Below are positions 17,404-26,200 of a stretch of DNA of 31,950 bases, piece by piece. A program made the position numbers and the translations under genes. Position 1 is the first letter of the stretch. Each line of letters starts with the position of its first letter. Below the pieces are notes generated by a model. The model made no database searches. It worked only from the letters and a program-made list of their open reading frames with translations, and was not told where the DNA came from. The stretch comes from Savagea sp. (lineage in GTDB: Bacteria; Bacillota; Bacilli; Bacillales_A; Planococcaceae). The stretch covers positions 1 to 31,950 of the forward strand of contig JASLHQ010000019.1 in the NCBI GenBank assembly GCA_030152265.1, read 5' to 3'.

Positions 17404-17456
17404 AAAAAAGAGACAGTCCCTTCAGAGAGCGAGATCGTTCTAAAGGGAGGTGTCTC
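17404..17456 (-). terminator. Terminator-like hairpin between rpoZ and coaBC
   Basis: On the minus strand GAGACA-CC-TCCCTT and AAGGGA-C-TGTCTC form a 12-bp stem with one small internal bulge and a 20-nt loop, followed directly by T6. It is 10 bases past the rpoZ stop. The 98-base gap between rpoZ and coaBC contains this hairpin, the coaBC ribosome site and no obvious promoter. Confidence 0.8.
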
Positions 17457-17465
17457 CAAAAGTTT

Positions 17466-17696
17466 TTATACTTCGTCTTCGTAAATGACTGATTCGTCGC
17501 GCTCTGCATTCGTCAATACGCCTGCTACGACTTCTTCTAACGCTTTTCCGACATTTTTATGCGCTTTATATTCTTCTTGGTCAAGCAAATATAAATGGCG
17601 CTCCTGCATTTCACGTGCGCGCTTCGATGCGAGCGTCACGAGTGTGTATTTTGAATCGATTTTTTCTTTTAATCTATCTACTGATGGATATAACAA
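17466..17696 (-). CDS. rpoZ: RNA polymerase omega subunit
   Basis: Omega helps assemble and stabilise core RNA polymerase by clamping the beta-prime subunit. The 76-residue product begins LYPSVDRLKEKIDSKYTLVTL and contains SKRAREMQ and NVGKALEEVVAGVL, the conserved omega blocks. The start codon is TTG at 17696, supported by the family N-terminus (M-L-x-P-S) and by GAGGGG nine bases upstream. It lies 4 bases after the gmk stop, in the conserved gmk-rpoZ pair. Confidence 0.96.
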   Translation of the reverse strand: MLYPSVDRLKEKIDSKYTLVTLASKRAREMQERHLYLLDQEEYKAHKNVGKALEEVVAGVLTNAERDESVIYEDEV

Positions 17697-17700
17697 TGGT

Positions 17701-18318
17701 TTATTCCCCTCTCAACATTTGTTTGTATAGTTGTTCGACACGTTCACGCTTGCAATGTTCCGCTGTCACGATCGCATGAATTCGGTCACAAGCATTTTGA
17801 ACGTCGTCATTTTCAACGACATAATCGTATAAATGCATCATCTCTAGTTCTTCACGTGCACGTGCAACACGCGTCGCGATGACGTCCGCTTCTTCCGTAC
17901 CGCGTCCGATGAGACGATTTTCTAATTCGGATAAGCTCGGTGGTGCTAAAAAGATGAACAATCCCTCTGGCATCTTCTCACGCACTTGTTTCGCGCCTTC
18001 TACTTCAATTTCTAAAAAGACGTCGCGCCCTGCCTCGATCATCTCTTCAACATATTGCATCGGCGTGCCGTAATAGTTGCCGACGTATTCGGCATGTTCT
18101 AACAAACGCCCCGCTTCGATGAGCGATTCAAATTCTTCTCTCGATTTGAAAAAATAATCGATCCCATCTTGTTCACCTTCGCGTGGCGAACGCGTCGTCA
18201 TGGAAATCGAATATTCATAGTTCGTATCCGGCTCTTCGAAAAGCGCTTTTCGAACCGTCCCTTTTCCGACACCAGACGGTCCTGATAATACGATAAGCAA
18301 GCCCTTTTTCTTATACAT
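17701..18318 (-). CDS. gmk: Guanylate kinase
   Basis: Gmk converts GMP and ATP to GDP and ADP and is a key control point for (p)ppGpp-sensitive GTP synthesis. The 205-residue product begins MYKKKGLLIVLSGPSGVGKGTV with the P-loop at once, followed by the GMP-binding TTRSPREGEQDGIDYFF and the FLEIEVEGAKQV block. The frame runs 15 codons further upstream to 18363, but ATG 18318 has GAGGG six to seven bases upstream and matches homologues. remA and yloC, which normally precede gmk in Bacillus, are absent; rqcH is divergent instead. Confidence 0.96.
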   Translation of the reverse strand: MYKKKGLLIVLSGPSGVGKGTVRKALFEEPDTNYEYSISMTTRSPREGEQDGIDYFFKSREEFESLIEAGRLLEHAEYVGNYYGTPMQYVEEMIEAGRDVFLEIEVEGAKQVREKMPEGLFIFLAPPSLSELENRLIGRGTEEADVIATRVARAREELEMMHLYDYVVENDDVQNACDRIHAIVTAEHCKRERVEQLYKQMLRGE

Positions 18319-18387
18319 GGAATCCCTCTTTACATCATGATTTACTACCCGTCCAAACCGCAAAAGAATAGACGATAATCTGTTCGT

Positions 18388-18393
18388 ATTATA
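18388..18393 (-). promoter_or_regulatory. Extended -10 promoter of gmk-rpoZ
   Basis: The minus strand reads TATGGTATAAT, a perfect -10 with TGn extension and no convincing -35. It resembles the yloU promoter closely (TATGGTATAAT in both). The 136-base gap between gmk and rqcH shows no clear plus-strand promoter for rqcH, which must lie in the same region. Confidence 0.7.
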
Positions 18394-18454
18394 CCATAGA
18401 AGGATAGAAAAATGCTAAGATGTAAAATAAACGATGATAGAAAGAGGAATGATT

Positions 18455-20134
18455 ATGGCTTTTGATGGACTATTTACACGTGCGATCGTCACCGAATTAC
18501 AACAACTCGTAGGAGGACGCATTAACCGCGTACATCAACCGAACGAATATGAAGTCGTTCTCACGATGCGTGCCCAGCGAAAAAATGTGAAACTGCTGCT
18601 TTCCGCTCACCCTTCTTACGCGCGCGTTCAACTGACGGAAGAGACGATTACGAATCCACCTGAACCGACGATGTTTTGCACCATTTTACGCCGCCATATT
18701 GAATCCGGAATCATCACAGCGATCGAACAAGTCGACAACGACCGCATCATCCATTTCACGATTGCGAGTCATAATGAAATCGGAGACCCAATCACACGCA
18801 CATTAATTATGGAAGTGATGGGACGCCATAGTAACTTGATGGTTGTCGATCCAGGGGACGATAAAATTATCGAAGCGCTCAAACATTTACCTCCTTATAT
18901 GAACAGCTTTCGTACCGTTCTTCCAGGCGCAACGTACGTCTCACCACCCGAACAAGAAAAAAAGAACCCGTTCACAATAAGCGAAGAAGAACTGTTCGAC
19001 ATATATCATAAGCTTGAAAAAGGACGAGATTTCATCCAATACTTACAAGGGATCGCCCCGATTCATGCGACCGAATTGTACACCTTGTTAGAAAAAGATT
19101 TGCAGTTCCAAACGTATCGCAACTTTATCGAATCGTTTGAAACGTTGCCATTTCAACCTGTCGTCATGAGAAAAGACGGACGCGACATCTTTTCCGCTCA
19201 TCCGTTAACGACCGCTGATGAAGTCATTTATGAAGCAAAATCGCTCGGAGATTTACTCGACCGCGTCTATTTCGAAAAAGCAGACCGTGAACGTGTGCGA
19301 GCGCAAGCGCAAGATTTAGAAAAATGGTTAGCGAACGAGCGAGCAAAATTAGTGAAAAAAGAAAAAGTGCTTCAAAAAGAATATAAAGACGCGGAAAAAT
19401 TGGATGATTTCCAATTGTACGGTGAACTGCTCATGGCTCATCATTATCAAATTGAAGCGAATGCGAAAGAAGCGACGGTCGAAAATTACTACGACGGTTC
19501 AGAAGTGACGATTCCGCTCGATCCTCGCAAAACGGCGATTGAAAACGCGAACCGCTACTATACAAAATATACGAAAGCGAAAAATGCACTCATTCAATTG
19601 AAACAACAGATGCGTTTAACGAAAGAAGAACTCGACTATTTCGAAACGTTACTTCAACAAGTAGAAATGGCGACACCGGACGATATCGATGAAATTCGGG
19701 AAGAATTAATTGAAAATGGCTACATGCGAAAACGTCGCTCGAAGAAAAAAGAGAAGAAAAAGAAAATGGTCATCGAGCGTTACAAATCGTCAACAGGTAT
19801 TCCGATCGCCGTCGGGAAAAATAATAAACAGAACGATCACGTCACCTTTAAATTAGCGAGCCGTCACCATACGTGGTTGCATACGAAAGATATTCCAGGC
19901 TCGCACGTCGTCATTTTAAGCGACAATCCAGACGAAACGACGTTGCAAGAAGCTGCGGTTATTGCCGCTTACTTCAGTAAAGCGCGCACGTCTTCGAATG
20001 TTCCGGTCGACTATACGGAAATTCGTCACGTGAAAAAACCGTCAGGCGCAAAACCAGGATTCGTCAATTATTTCGAACAACAAACATTATTCGTCACACC
20101 GGATGAGCAACTCGTCCGTCAATTAAAACAATGA
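18455..20134 (+). CDS. rqcH: RqcH (Rqc2/NEMF homologue, formerly FbpA/YloA)
   Basis: RqcH binds stalled 50S-peptidyl-tRNA complexes and recruits tRNA-Ala to add C-terminal alanine tails that mark the product for degradation. The 559-residue product has NFACT-N (MAFDGLFTRAIVTEL to about 200, with the conserved Asp-Arg pair in QVDNDRII), a long coiled-coil middle (about 270-430) with a lysine-rich stretch, and NFACT-R (HTKDIPGSHVVI and DYTEIRHVKKPSG). Two in-frame ATGs lie upstream (18434, 18449). ATG 18455 is seven bases after GAGG and begins as homologues do. Older annotations call it fibronectin-binding protein. It is alone on the plus strand. Confidence 0.93.
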   Translation: MAFDGLFTRAIVTELQQLVGGRINRVHQPNEYEVVLTMRAQRKNVKLLLSAHPSYARVQLTEETITNPPEPTMFCTILRRHIESGIITAIEQVDNDRIIHFTIASHNEIGDPITRTLIMEVMGRHSNLMVVDPGDDKIIEALKHLPPYMNSFRTVLPGATYVSPPEQEKKNPFTISEEELFDIYHKLEKGRDFIQYLQGIAPIHATELYTLLEKDLQFQTYRNFIESFETLPFQPVVMRKDGRDIFSAHPLTTADEVIYEAKSLGDLLDRVYFEKADRERVRAQAQDLEKWLANERAKLVKKEKVLQKEYKDAEKLDDFQLYGELLMAHHYQIEANAKEATVENYYDGSEVTIPLDPRKTAIENANRYYTKYTKAKNALIQLKQQMRLTKEELDYFETLLQQVEMATPDDIDEIREELIENGYMRKRRSKKKEKKKKMVIERYKSSTGIPIAVGKNNKQNDHVTFKLASRHHTWLHTKDIPGSHVVILSDNPDETTLQEAAVIAAYFSKARTSSNVPVDYTEIRHVKKPSGAKPGFVNYFEQQTLFVTPDEQLVRQLKQ

Positions 20135-20136
20135 GT

Positions 20137-20175
20137 AAAGCGCATGAAATCAATGAGTGATTTCATGCGCTTTTA
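20137..20175. terminator. Bidirectional terminator between rqcH and pyrE
   Basis: AGCGCATGAAATCA (20139-20152) and TGATTTCATGCGCT (20158-20171) form a perfect 14-bp stem with a 5-nt loop. T4 follows on the plus strand and T3 on the minus strand. It lies three bases past the rqcH stop and about 15 bases beyond the pyrE stop, so it probably ends both convergent transcripts. Confidence 0.85.
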
Positions 20176-20189
20176 CTTGCCGTTCTCTT

Positions 20190-20819
20190 TTATAATGTAC
20201 CTTCTTTTAATTGAGCGTGCCACGATAAAAGACCATCAATGTCTTCTTTCGCGATCGCACCATTTTGCTCCGCTACTTCGACAAGTGCAGCGAAGTTCGT
20301 TAAGCTCGCATATTCAAGTCCTGCTTCTTTAAACATGTCGTCCGCTTTGTTTAAACCGTATGTGAAAATCGAAACGACTCCTGCTACATCGTATCCTTCA
20401 CGTTTCACCGCTTCCGCAGCGTTTAAACTGCTTCCGCCTGTTGAAATGAGGTCTTCCACGATGATCGCGCGGTCGCCTTCTTGCATTTTCCCTTCGATTT
20501 GGCGCCCTTGTCCGTGTCCTTTCGGCGTTGAACGGATGTACACCATCGGCAATTCGAGTTCGTCTGCAATCCAAGCAGCGTGCGGGATACCCGCTGTCGC
20601 TGTTCCTGCGACGACATTCGCCTCTGGGAACTGTTCGCGAATAATGTTCGCAAGACCTTTCGCAATCACTTTACGACCGACTGGGTCTGCCATCGTTAGA
20701 CGGTTATCGCAATAGATCGGTGATTGAATACCTGAAGCCCATGTAAAAGGGTCGTTCGGGCTTAATTCGACAGCCCCTACTTGTAATAAAATTTCTGCTA
20801 CTTGTTTTTCGATTGTCAT
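20190..20819 (-). CDS. pyrE: Orotate phosphoribosyltransferase
   Basis: PyrE joins orotate and PRPP to give OMP, the fifth step of UMP synthesis. The 209-residue product has the catalytic loop RSTPKGHGQGRQIEG and the PRPP-binding signature AIIVEDLISTGGSSLNA. SGIQSPIYCDNRL at the start is typical for the Bacillus form. The frame extends 8 codons further to 20843, but ATG 20819 lies two bases past the pyrF stop with AAGGGG upstream and fits homologues. It is the last gene of the pyr operon. Confidence 0.97.
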   Translation of the reverse strand: MTIEKQVAEILLQVGAVELSPNDPFTWASGIQSPIYCDNRLTMADPVGRKVIAKGLANIIREQFPEANVVAGTATAGIPHAAWIADELELPMVYIRSTPKGHGQGRQIEGKMQEGDRAIIVEDLISTGGSSLNAAEAVKREGYDVAGVVSIFTYGLNKADDMFKEAGLEYASLTNFAALVEVAEQNGAIAKEDIDGLLSWHAQLKEGTL

Positions 20820-20820
20820 G

Positions 20821-21528
20821 TTACTGCCCCTTCCATAATGCATTCACTTCAGCATGTGCTTTCACCGCATCAGCCGCTTGTGTAATCGCACGGCCGACGA
20901 CGATATGTGTCGAACCGTTTTCGCGTGCGAATTGTGGTGTCGCGACACGTTTTTGGTCGTGCATTTCACCGCTTGCCATACGGATGCCTGGCGTCACTTT
21001 TAAAAAGTCTTTGCCGCACGCTTCTTCGATCATTTTCGCTTCGAGCACCGAACAGACGACGCCGTCCAATCCTGCTTCTTGCGCTTTTTTCGCGTAGTGG
21101 ACGACCGATTGTTCGAGTGACTGTTCGATGAGTTGATCCGCTCGCATGCTCGCTTCATCCGTCGATGTTAGTTGCGTTACTGCGATAATGCGTGGACGTG
21201 TTTTCCCTGCGGGTGTTCCTTCTTCTAACCCTTCGAGAGCCGCTTCCATCATGCGCACACCGCCTGCAGCGTGAACGTTGACGAGTTCAACTTCATACTG
21301 CGCTAAAATTTTCATCGCTGATTTTACAGTGTTCGGAATATCGTGCAATTTTAAATCGAGAAAAATGCCGTATCCTCGCGCTTTTAATTCGTGTAAAATC
21401 GCAGGTCCTTCTTTATAAAAAAGTTCCATCCCTACTTTGACATTCGCTTTTCCTTCGAACGGTTGTAAAAAGCGTAACGCTTCTTCTCCTGTCGGGAAAT
21501 CGAGGGCGATAAATGGTGAGTCTGTCAT
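20821..21528 (-). CDS. pyrF: Orotidine 5'-phosphate decarboxylase
   Basis: PyrF decarboxylates OMP to UMP, the last step of the pathway. The 235-residue TIM-barrel protein shows the catalytic block IFLDLKLHDIPNTV with the Asp-Lys-Asp charge network, the VKVGMELF strand, a TPGIRMA loop and VVGRAIT for phosphate binding. ATG 21528 overlaps the pyrD stop as ATGA, so the two are coupled. Length matches B. subtilis PyrF (about 239). Confidence 0.97.
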   Translation of the reverse strand: MTDSPFIALDFPTGEEALRFLQPFEGKANVKVGMELFYKEGPAILHELKARGYGIFLDLKLHDIPNTVKSAMKILAQYEVELVNVHAAGGVRMMEAALEGLEEGTPAGKTRPRIIAVTQLTSTDEASMRADQLIEQSLEQSVVHYAKKAQEAGLDGVVCSVLEAKMIEEACGKDFLKVTPGIRMASGEMHDQKRVATPQFARENGSTHIVVGRAITQAADAVKAHAEVNALWKGQ

Positions 21529-22439
21529 AGTCGGTGGCTCCTTCCAATCAATTCTGAAATGTGGTCGACTCCGAGTTCATCAAGTTTTTCTTCTAAACTG
21601 TTAATGATGTTCGGGCAGACGAATGGGTCGACGAAGTTCGCTGTTCCGACTGCGACTGCGCTCGCACCGACGCTTAAAAAGTCGACGACGTCTTGCGCGT
21701 TCGTCACTCCGCCCATTCCGATGATCGGTAAGTTCGTCGCTTGACTCACTTCCGCTACCATGCGGATCGCAACAGGCTTCACCGCTGGACCTGAAAGGCC
21801 ACCTGTTCGGTTCGCGATGATCGGACGACCTGTTTTCGCATCGAGACGCATCCCGATTAACGTGTTAATCATCGTAATCCCATCTGCGCCCCCCGCTTCT
21901 ACCGCTTTCGCCATGTCGACGATGCTCGTCACGTTCGGCGATAATTTCACGTACACAGGAACAGATGATACTTCTTTCACTGCCGCAGTCAATTCACGCG
22001 CTGTGTCAGGGTCTGTTCCGAATTGAATGCCTCCGCATTTGACGTTCGGGCATGAAATGTTTAATTCTAATGCATGCACGTTCTGCGCTGTTGAAATAGC
22101 TTTCGCTACTGCTACATAATCCGCCGTTTCGCTTCCTGCTACGTTCGCGATAATCGGCACGTCATAACGCTCTAACCATGGCAATTCTTCCGCCATCACT
22201 TTTTCAAGCCCTGGGTTTTGAAGACCGATCGCGTTCAACATACCGGATGCTGTTTCCGCTACGCGTGGTGTCGGGTTGCCGTAACGCGTTTCTTCCGTCG
22301 TCGCTTTAATCATGATCGCGCCGAGCTGAGATAAGTCATACAAGCCTCCGAATTCTTTACCGAAACCGAAACATCCCGATGCTGGCATGATTGGGTTTTT
22401 TAATTGTAATCCTGGCAATTCCATCGCTAAACGACTCAT
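21525..22439 (-). CDS. pyrD: Dihydroorotate dehydrogenase, class 1B catalytic subunit
   Basis: PyrD oxidises dihydroorotate to orotate; the class 1B form uses NAD+ through the PyrK subunit. The 304-residue FMN protein has the active-site ALELNISCPNVKCGG block (catalytic Cys), the VYVKLSPNV strand, MINTLIGMRLD, NRTGGLSGPAVKPVAIRMV and IIGMGGV FMN-binding segments. ATG 22439 overlaps the pyrK stop as ATGA. The adjacent pyrK confirms the class. Confidence 0.97.
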   Translation of the reverse strand: MSRLAMELPGLQLKNPIMPASGCFGFGKEFGGLYDLSQLGAIMIKATTEETRYGNPTPRVAETASGMLNAIGLQNPGLEKVMAEELPWLERYDVPIIANVAGSETADYVAVAKAISTAQNVHALELNISCPNVKCGGIQFGTDPDTARELTAAVKEVSSVPVYVKLSPNVTSIVDMAKAVEAGGADGITMINTLIGMRLDAKTGRPIIANRTGGLSGPAVKPVAIRMVAEVSQATNLPIIGMGGVTNAQDVVDFLSVGASAVAVGTANFVDPFVCPNIINSLEEKLDELGVDHISELIGRSHRL

Positions 22440-23212
22440 ATCGATACAACCCCCGCTTCAAATACTGGTCCATCTGAACAAATTTTTACATAGCTTCGTT
22501 CGGACTGGTCTTTCGTTTCACATACACATGCGAAACAAGCTCCGATTCCGCAACCCATTCTTTCTTCGAATGAAACGTAACCTTTTTTATCCGCATATGC
22601 TTGTTGCACCGCTTTTAACATCGGCATCGGGCCACACGTGTAAAATGTCGCAAAGTCCGTCGGGAGATTGTCCATCACATGCGTGACGAAACCTTTCGTC
22701 CCTTCTGTTCCATCGACTGTCGCGATATGCGTATCGCCGAGCGCTGCAAACTGTTCTTGATAAAAGACGACATCTTCTGATTCAAATCCGAGAATGTGGA
22801 CGCACTTTACGCCTTTCGCTGTCAATTGACGCGATAATTCGTAAAGCGGTGGCACACCGATTCCGCCTCCGATTAAATAAGCGGTTTCTCCCGTTTCTGT
22901 CGCTTCGATTGGGAAGCCGTTTCCGAGTGGGCCGAGAACGTCTACCGTATCGCCAGTGATGCGTTTCGATAATACGCCTGTTCCGTGTCCGTCCGCACGG
23001 TAAAGCAATGTAATTTCTTGCTTGTCGCGATTTACTTTCGCGATAGAAATCGGGCGGCGAAGCAACGGGTCGAGTGAATCTGACACACGAACGTGGACGA
23101 ATTGTCCAGGGGAAGTAATTTCCCCTGTCAATTTGCCGCGCAATGTCAACTCAAAAATCGCACGTGCGATCTGTTTATGTTCGACAATTTCCATACGATC
23201 TTGAATAATCAT
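22436..23212 (-). CDS. pyrK: Dihydroorotate dehydrogenase B electron-transfer subunit PyrK
   Basis: PyrK passes electrons from PyrD to NAD+ through a [2Fe-2S] cluster and FAD. The 258-residue product has the FAD motif RRPISIA near 53, the GGGIGVPPL NAD-binding loop near 115 and the cluster cysteines in MGCGIGACFACVC with a fourth Cys in VKICSDGPVF near the C-terminus. The frame runs 32 codons further upstream, overlapping carB in a region unlike PyrK. ATG 23212 begins MIIQDRMEIV, has AGGAGG upstream and overlaps the carB stop as TAATG. Confidence 0.96.
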   Translation of the reverse strand: MIIQDRMEIVEHKQIARAIFELTLRGKLTGEITSPGQFVHVRVSDSLDPLLRRPISIAKVNRDKQEITLLYRADGHGTGVLSKRITGDTVDVLGPLGNGFPIEATETGETAYLIGGGIGVPPLYELSRQLTAKGVKCVHILGFESEDVVFYQEQFAALGDTHIATVDGTEGTKGFVTHVMDNLPTDFATFYTCGPMPMLKAVQQAYADKKGYVSFEERMGCGIGACFACVCETKDQSERSYVKICSDGPVFEAGVVSI

Positions 23213-26200
23213 TACGCTTCCTCCTGTTTTGGCATTGGCTCCGTTTCGAATGTCATCGATTCGATGACGCGCAATGTTGCATCTGCTGTATCGATTGACG
23301 TTAAGCAAGGTACGCCATTTTCAACCGATTCACGACGAATGCGGAAGCCGTCGCGCTCTGGCTGTTTTCCTTTCGTCAATGTGTTAATGACGAGTTGCGC
23401 TTCACCGTTTTGAATGACGTCGAGCAATGTGCGCCCTTCTTCGCCAATTTTGTTGACGATTTCTACGTCAATTCCTTCTGCTTTCAACACTTCTGCCGTT
23501 CCTGCTGTCGCTAAAATGTGGTAACCGATGTTTTTGAAACGACGTGCAAGTCCTAACATTTCTTGCTTATCTTTATCTGAAACGGTCATTAAGACTGAAC
23601 CGTATTCTTTAATTTCCATACCGCTTGCGACGAGTCCTTTGTAAAGAGCTTTTTCGACTGTTGTATCTTTCCCCATTACTTCCCCTGTCGATTTCATTTC
23701 AGGGCCGAGTGTAATGTCGACACGGCGAAGTTTGGCGAATGAGAACACTGGGACTTTTACGTATACGCCTGCTGGTGGTGTCGCAAGGCCTGTCGGGTAT
23801 CCTTGTTCTACGATTGATTCACCGAGAATCGCTTTCGTCGCCACGTTCGCCATCGGAATGTTCGTAATTTTACTTAAGAATGGTACGGTACGACTTGAAC
23901 GTGGGTTCACTTCGATGACGTACACTTGTTTTTCGCTAATGACGAATTGGATGTTCAACAATCCGCGAATTTTCAATCCGAGTGCGAGTCGTGTCGTATA
24001 GTCTGCGATTGTTTCGATCATCGATGCGGATAAGTTTTGTGGTGGGTATACCGCGATCGAGTCACCTGAGTGAACACCAGCGCGCTCGATATGTTCCATA
24101 ATTCCTGGAATTAAAACATTTTCGCCGTCACAAATCGCATCGACTTCGATTTCCGTTCCTGTTAAGTAACGGTCGATCAATACTGGGTGTTCTGGGCTCG
24201 CTTTTACAGCGTGTTTCATGTAATGCAATAATTCAGGTTCTTCGTAGACGATTTCCATCGCACGACCACCGAGTACGTATGACGGACGAACGAGTACAGG
24301 ATAGCCAATTTCGCGTGCGATTTCGACAGCTTCCGGTACGCTCATCGCTGTTTTACCGAGCGGTTGTGGAATGCCGATTTCGCGAAGGGCTGCTTCGAAT
24401 TTGTCACGGTTTTCTGCACGGTCGATATCTTCGAGTGCTGTTCCGATAATTTTCACGCCGCGCGCTTCCAATTCAGCTGCGAGGTTGATCGCTGTTTGAC
24501 CACCGAATTGCACGACGACACCTTCTGGTTGTTCGAGTTCGATAATGTGCATCACGTCTTCTACTGTTAACGGTTCGAAGTATAACTTGTCAGAAATCGA
24601 GAAGTCTGTCGATACCGTTTCAGGGTTGTTGTTGACGATGATCGCTTCGTAGCCTGCTTGTTGAATCGCCCATACTGAGTGAACTGTCGCATAGTCGAAT
24701 TCAACCCCTTGTCCGATACGGATTGGACCTGAACCGAGTACGACGATGCTCTTCTTATCTGATTTGATCGATTCATTATGTTTTTCATACGTTCCGTAGA
24801 AGTATGGTGTTTTTGATTCGTATTCTCCCGCACATGTGTCGACCTTTTTGTAAACCGGGAACATGTTGCGTTCTTTACGCCAGTTGTATACTGTGCGCTC
24901 GTCTGTATTCCAATATTTTGCGAGTGCGACGTCCGCAAATCCCATACGTTTCGCTTTGTACGCGACTTCTTCGTCGAATGGATTCGCTTTTGCTACTTCT
25001 TCAAATTTCACGATGTTTTCGAATTTGCGTAAGAAGTGTAAGTCGATCATGCTCCACTCATGAAGTGTTTCGATCGATACACCGCGACGCAACGCTTCCC
25101 CTATGAAGAAGAGACGCTCATCTCCTGCGCGACGAATACGTTTTTCAATCCACTCGTCTGTCATTTCGTCTCCACCTTCAAGTGATAAGTCGAATTGACC
25201 TGTTTCGAGTGAACGGACCGCTTTTAAAATCGATTCTTCAAATGTGCGTCCGACAGCCATTACTTCGCCCGTCGCTTTCATTTGTGTACCTAAGTTACGT
25301 TTCGCTGATTCGAATTTATCGAATGGCCAACGTGGAATTTTTGTCACGACATAGTCGAGTGACGGTTCGAAACATGCGTACGTCGTTCCCGTTACCGGGT
25401 TCAACATTTCATCCAATGTTAAACCGACCGCAATTTTCGCTGCGAGTTTCGCAATCGGGTAACCTGTCGCTTTTGAAGCGAGTGCCGATGAACGTGAAAC
25501 ACGTGGGTTCACTTCGATAATGTAGTAGTCGAAGCTGTTCGGATCGAGCGCCATTTGGACGTTACATCCACCTTCGATACCGAGTGCGCGAATGATTTTT
25601 AATGACACGTTACGAAGCATTTGGTATTCGCGGTCTGTCATCGTTTGGCTCGGTGCCGCTACGATCGAGTCTCCTGTATGAATACCGACTGCGTCAACGT
25701 TTTCCATATTACATACGACGATTGCGTTGTCCGCTGAGTCACGCATCACTTCGTATTCAATTTCTTTAAATCCAGCGATTGATTTTTCGAGTAAACATTG
25801 TGTCACTGGGCTATATTTTAATCCGCTCGTTACGAATTCTTCTAAGTCATCATCGTTGTAACAAATTCCGCCACCTGTTCCACCGAGCGTGAAAGCAGGA
25901 CGAACGATTACCGGATAACCGATGCGGTCAACGAAGTTGCGTGCTTCTTCCATGTTGTGAATGATGTCACTTTCAGGAACAGGTTCGCCTAAGTCGTTCA
26001 TTAATGTACGGAATAAATCGCGGTCTTCCGCTTGGTGAATCGCATCTAATTTCGTACCTAAAATTTCAACATTTAACTCTTTTAAAATCCCTGATTCTTC
26101 AAGTTCAATCGCCATGTTTAATCCCGTCTGTCCACCGAGTGTTGGGAGGAGTGCATCCGGGCGTTCTTTACGGATAATGCGGCTGACGAAGTCGAGTGTG

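Noticed and set aside
20239..20715. Plus-strand 158-codon open frame opposite pyrE
   Set aside because: Lies entirely antisense to a clear pyrE, has no ribosome site or recognisable family, and its composition is that of a reverse-strand shadow.
23213..23308. Longer pyrK start inside carB
   Set aside because: The extra 32 residues are out-of-frame carB sequence, and AGGAGG serves ATG 23212.
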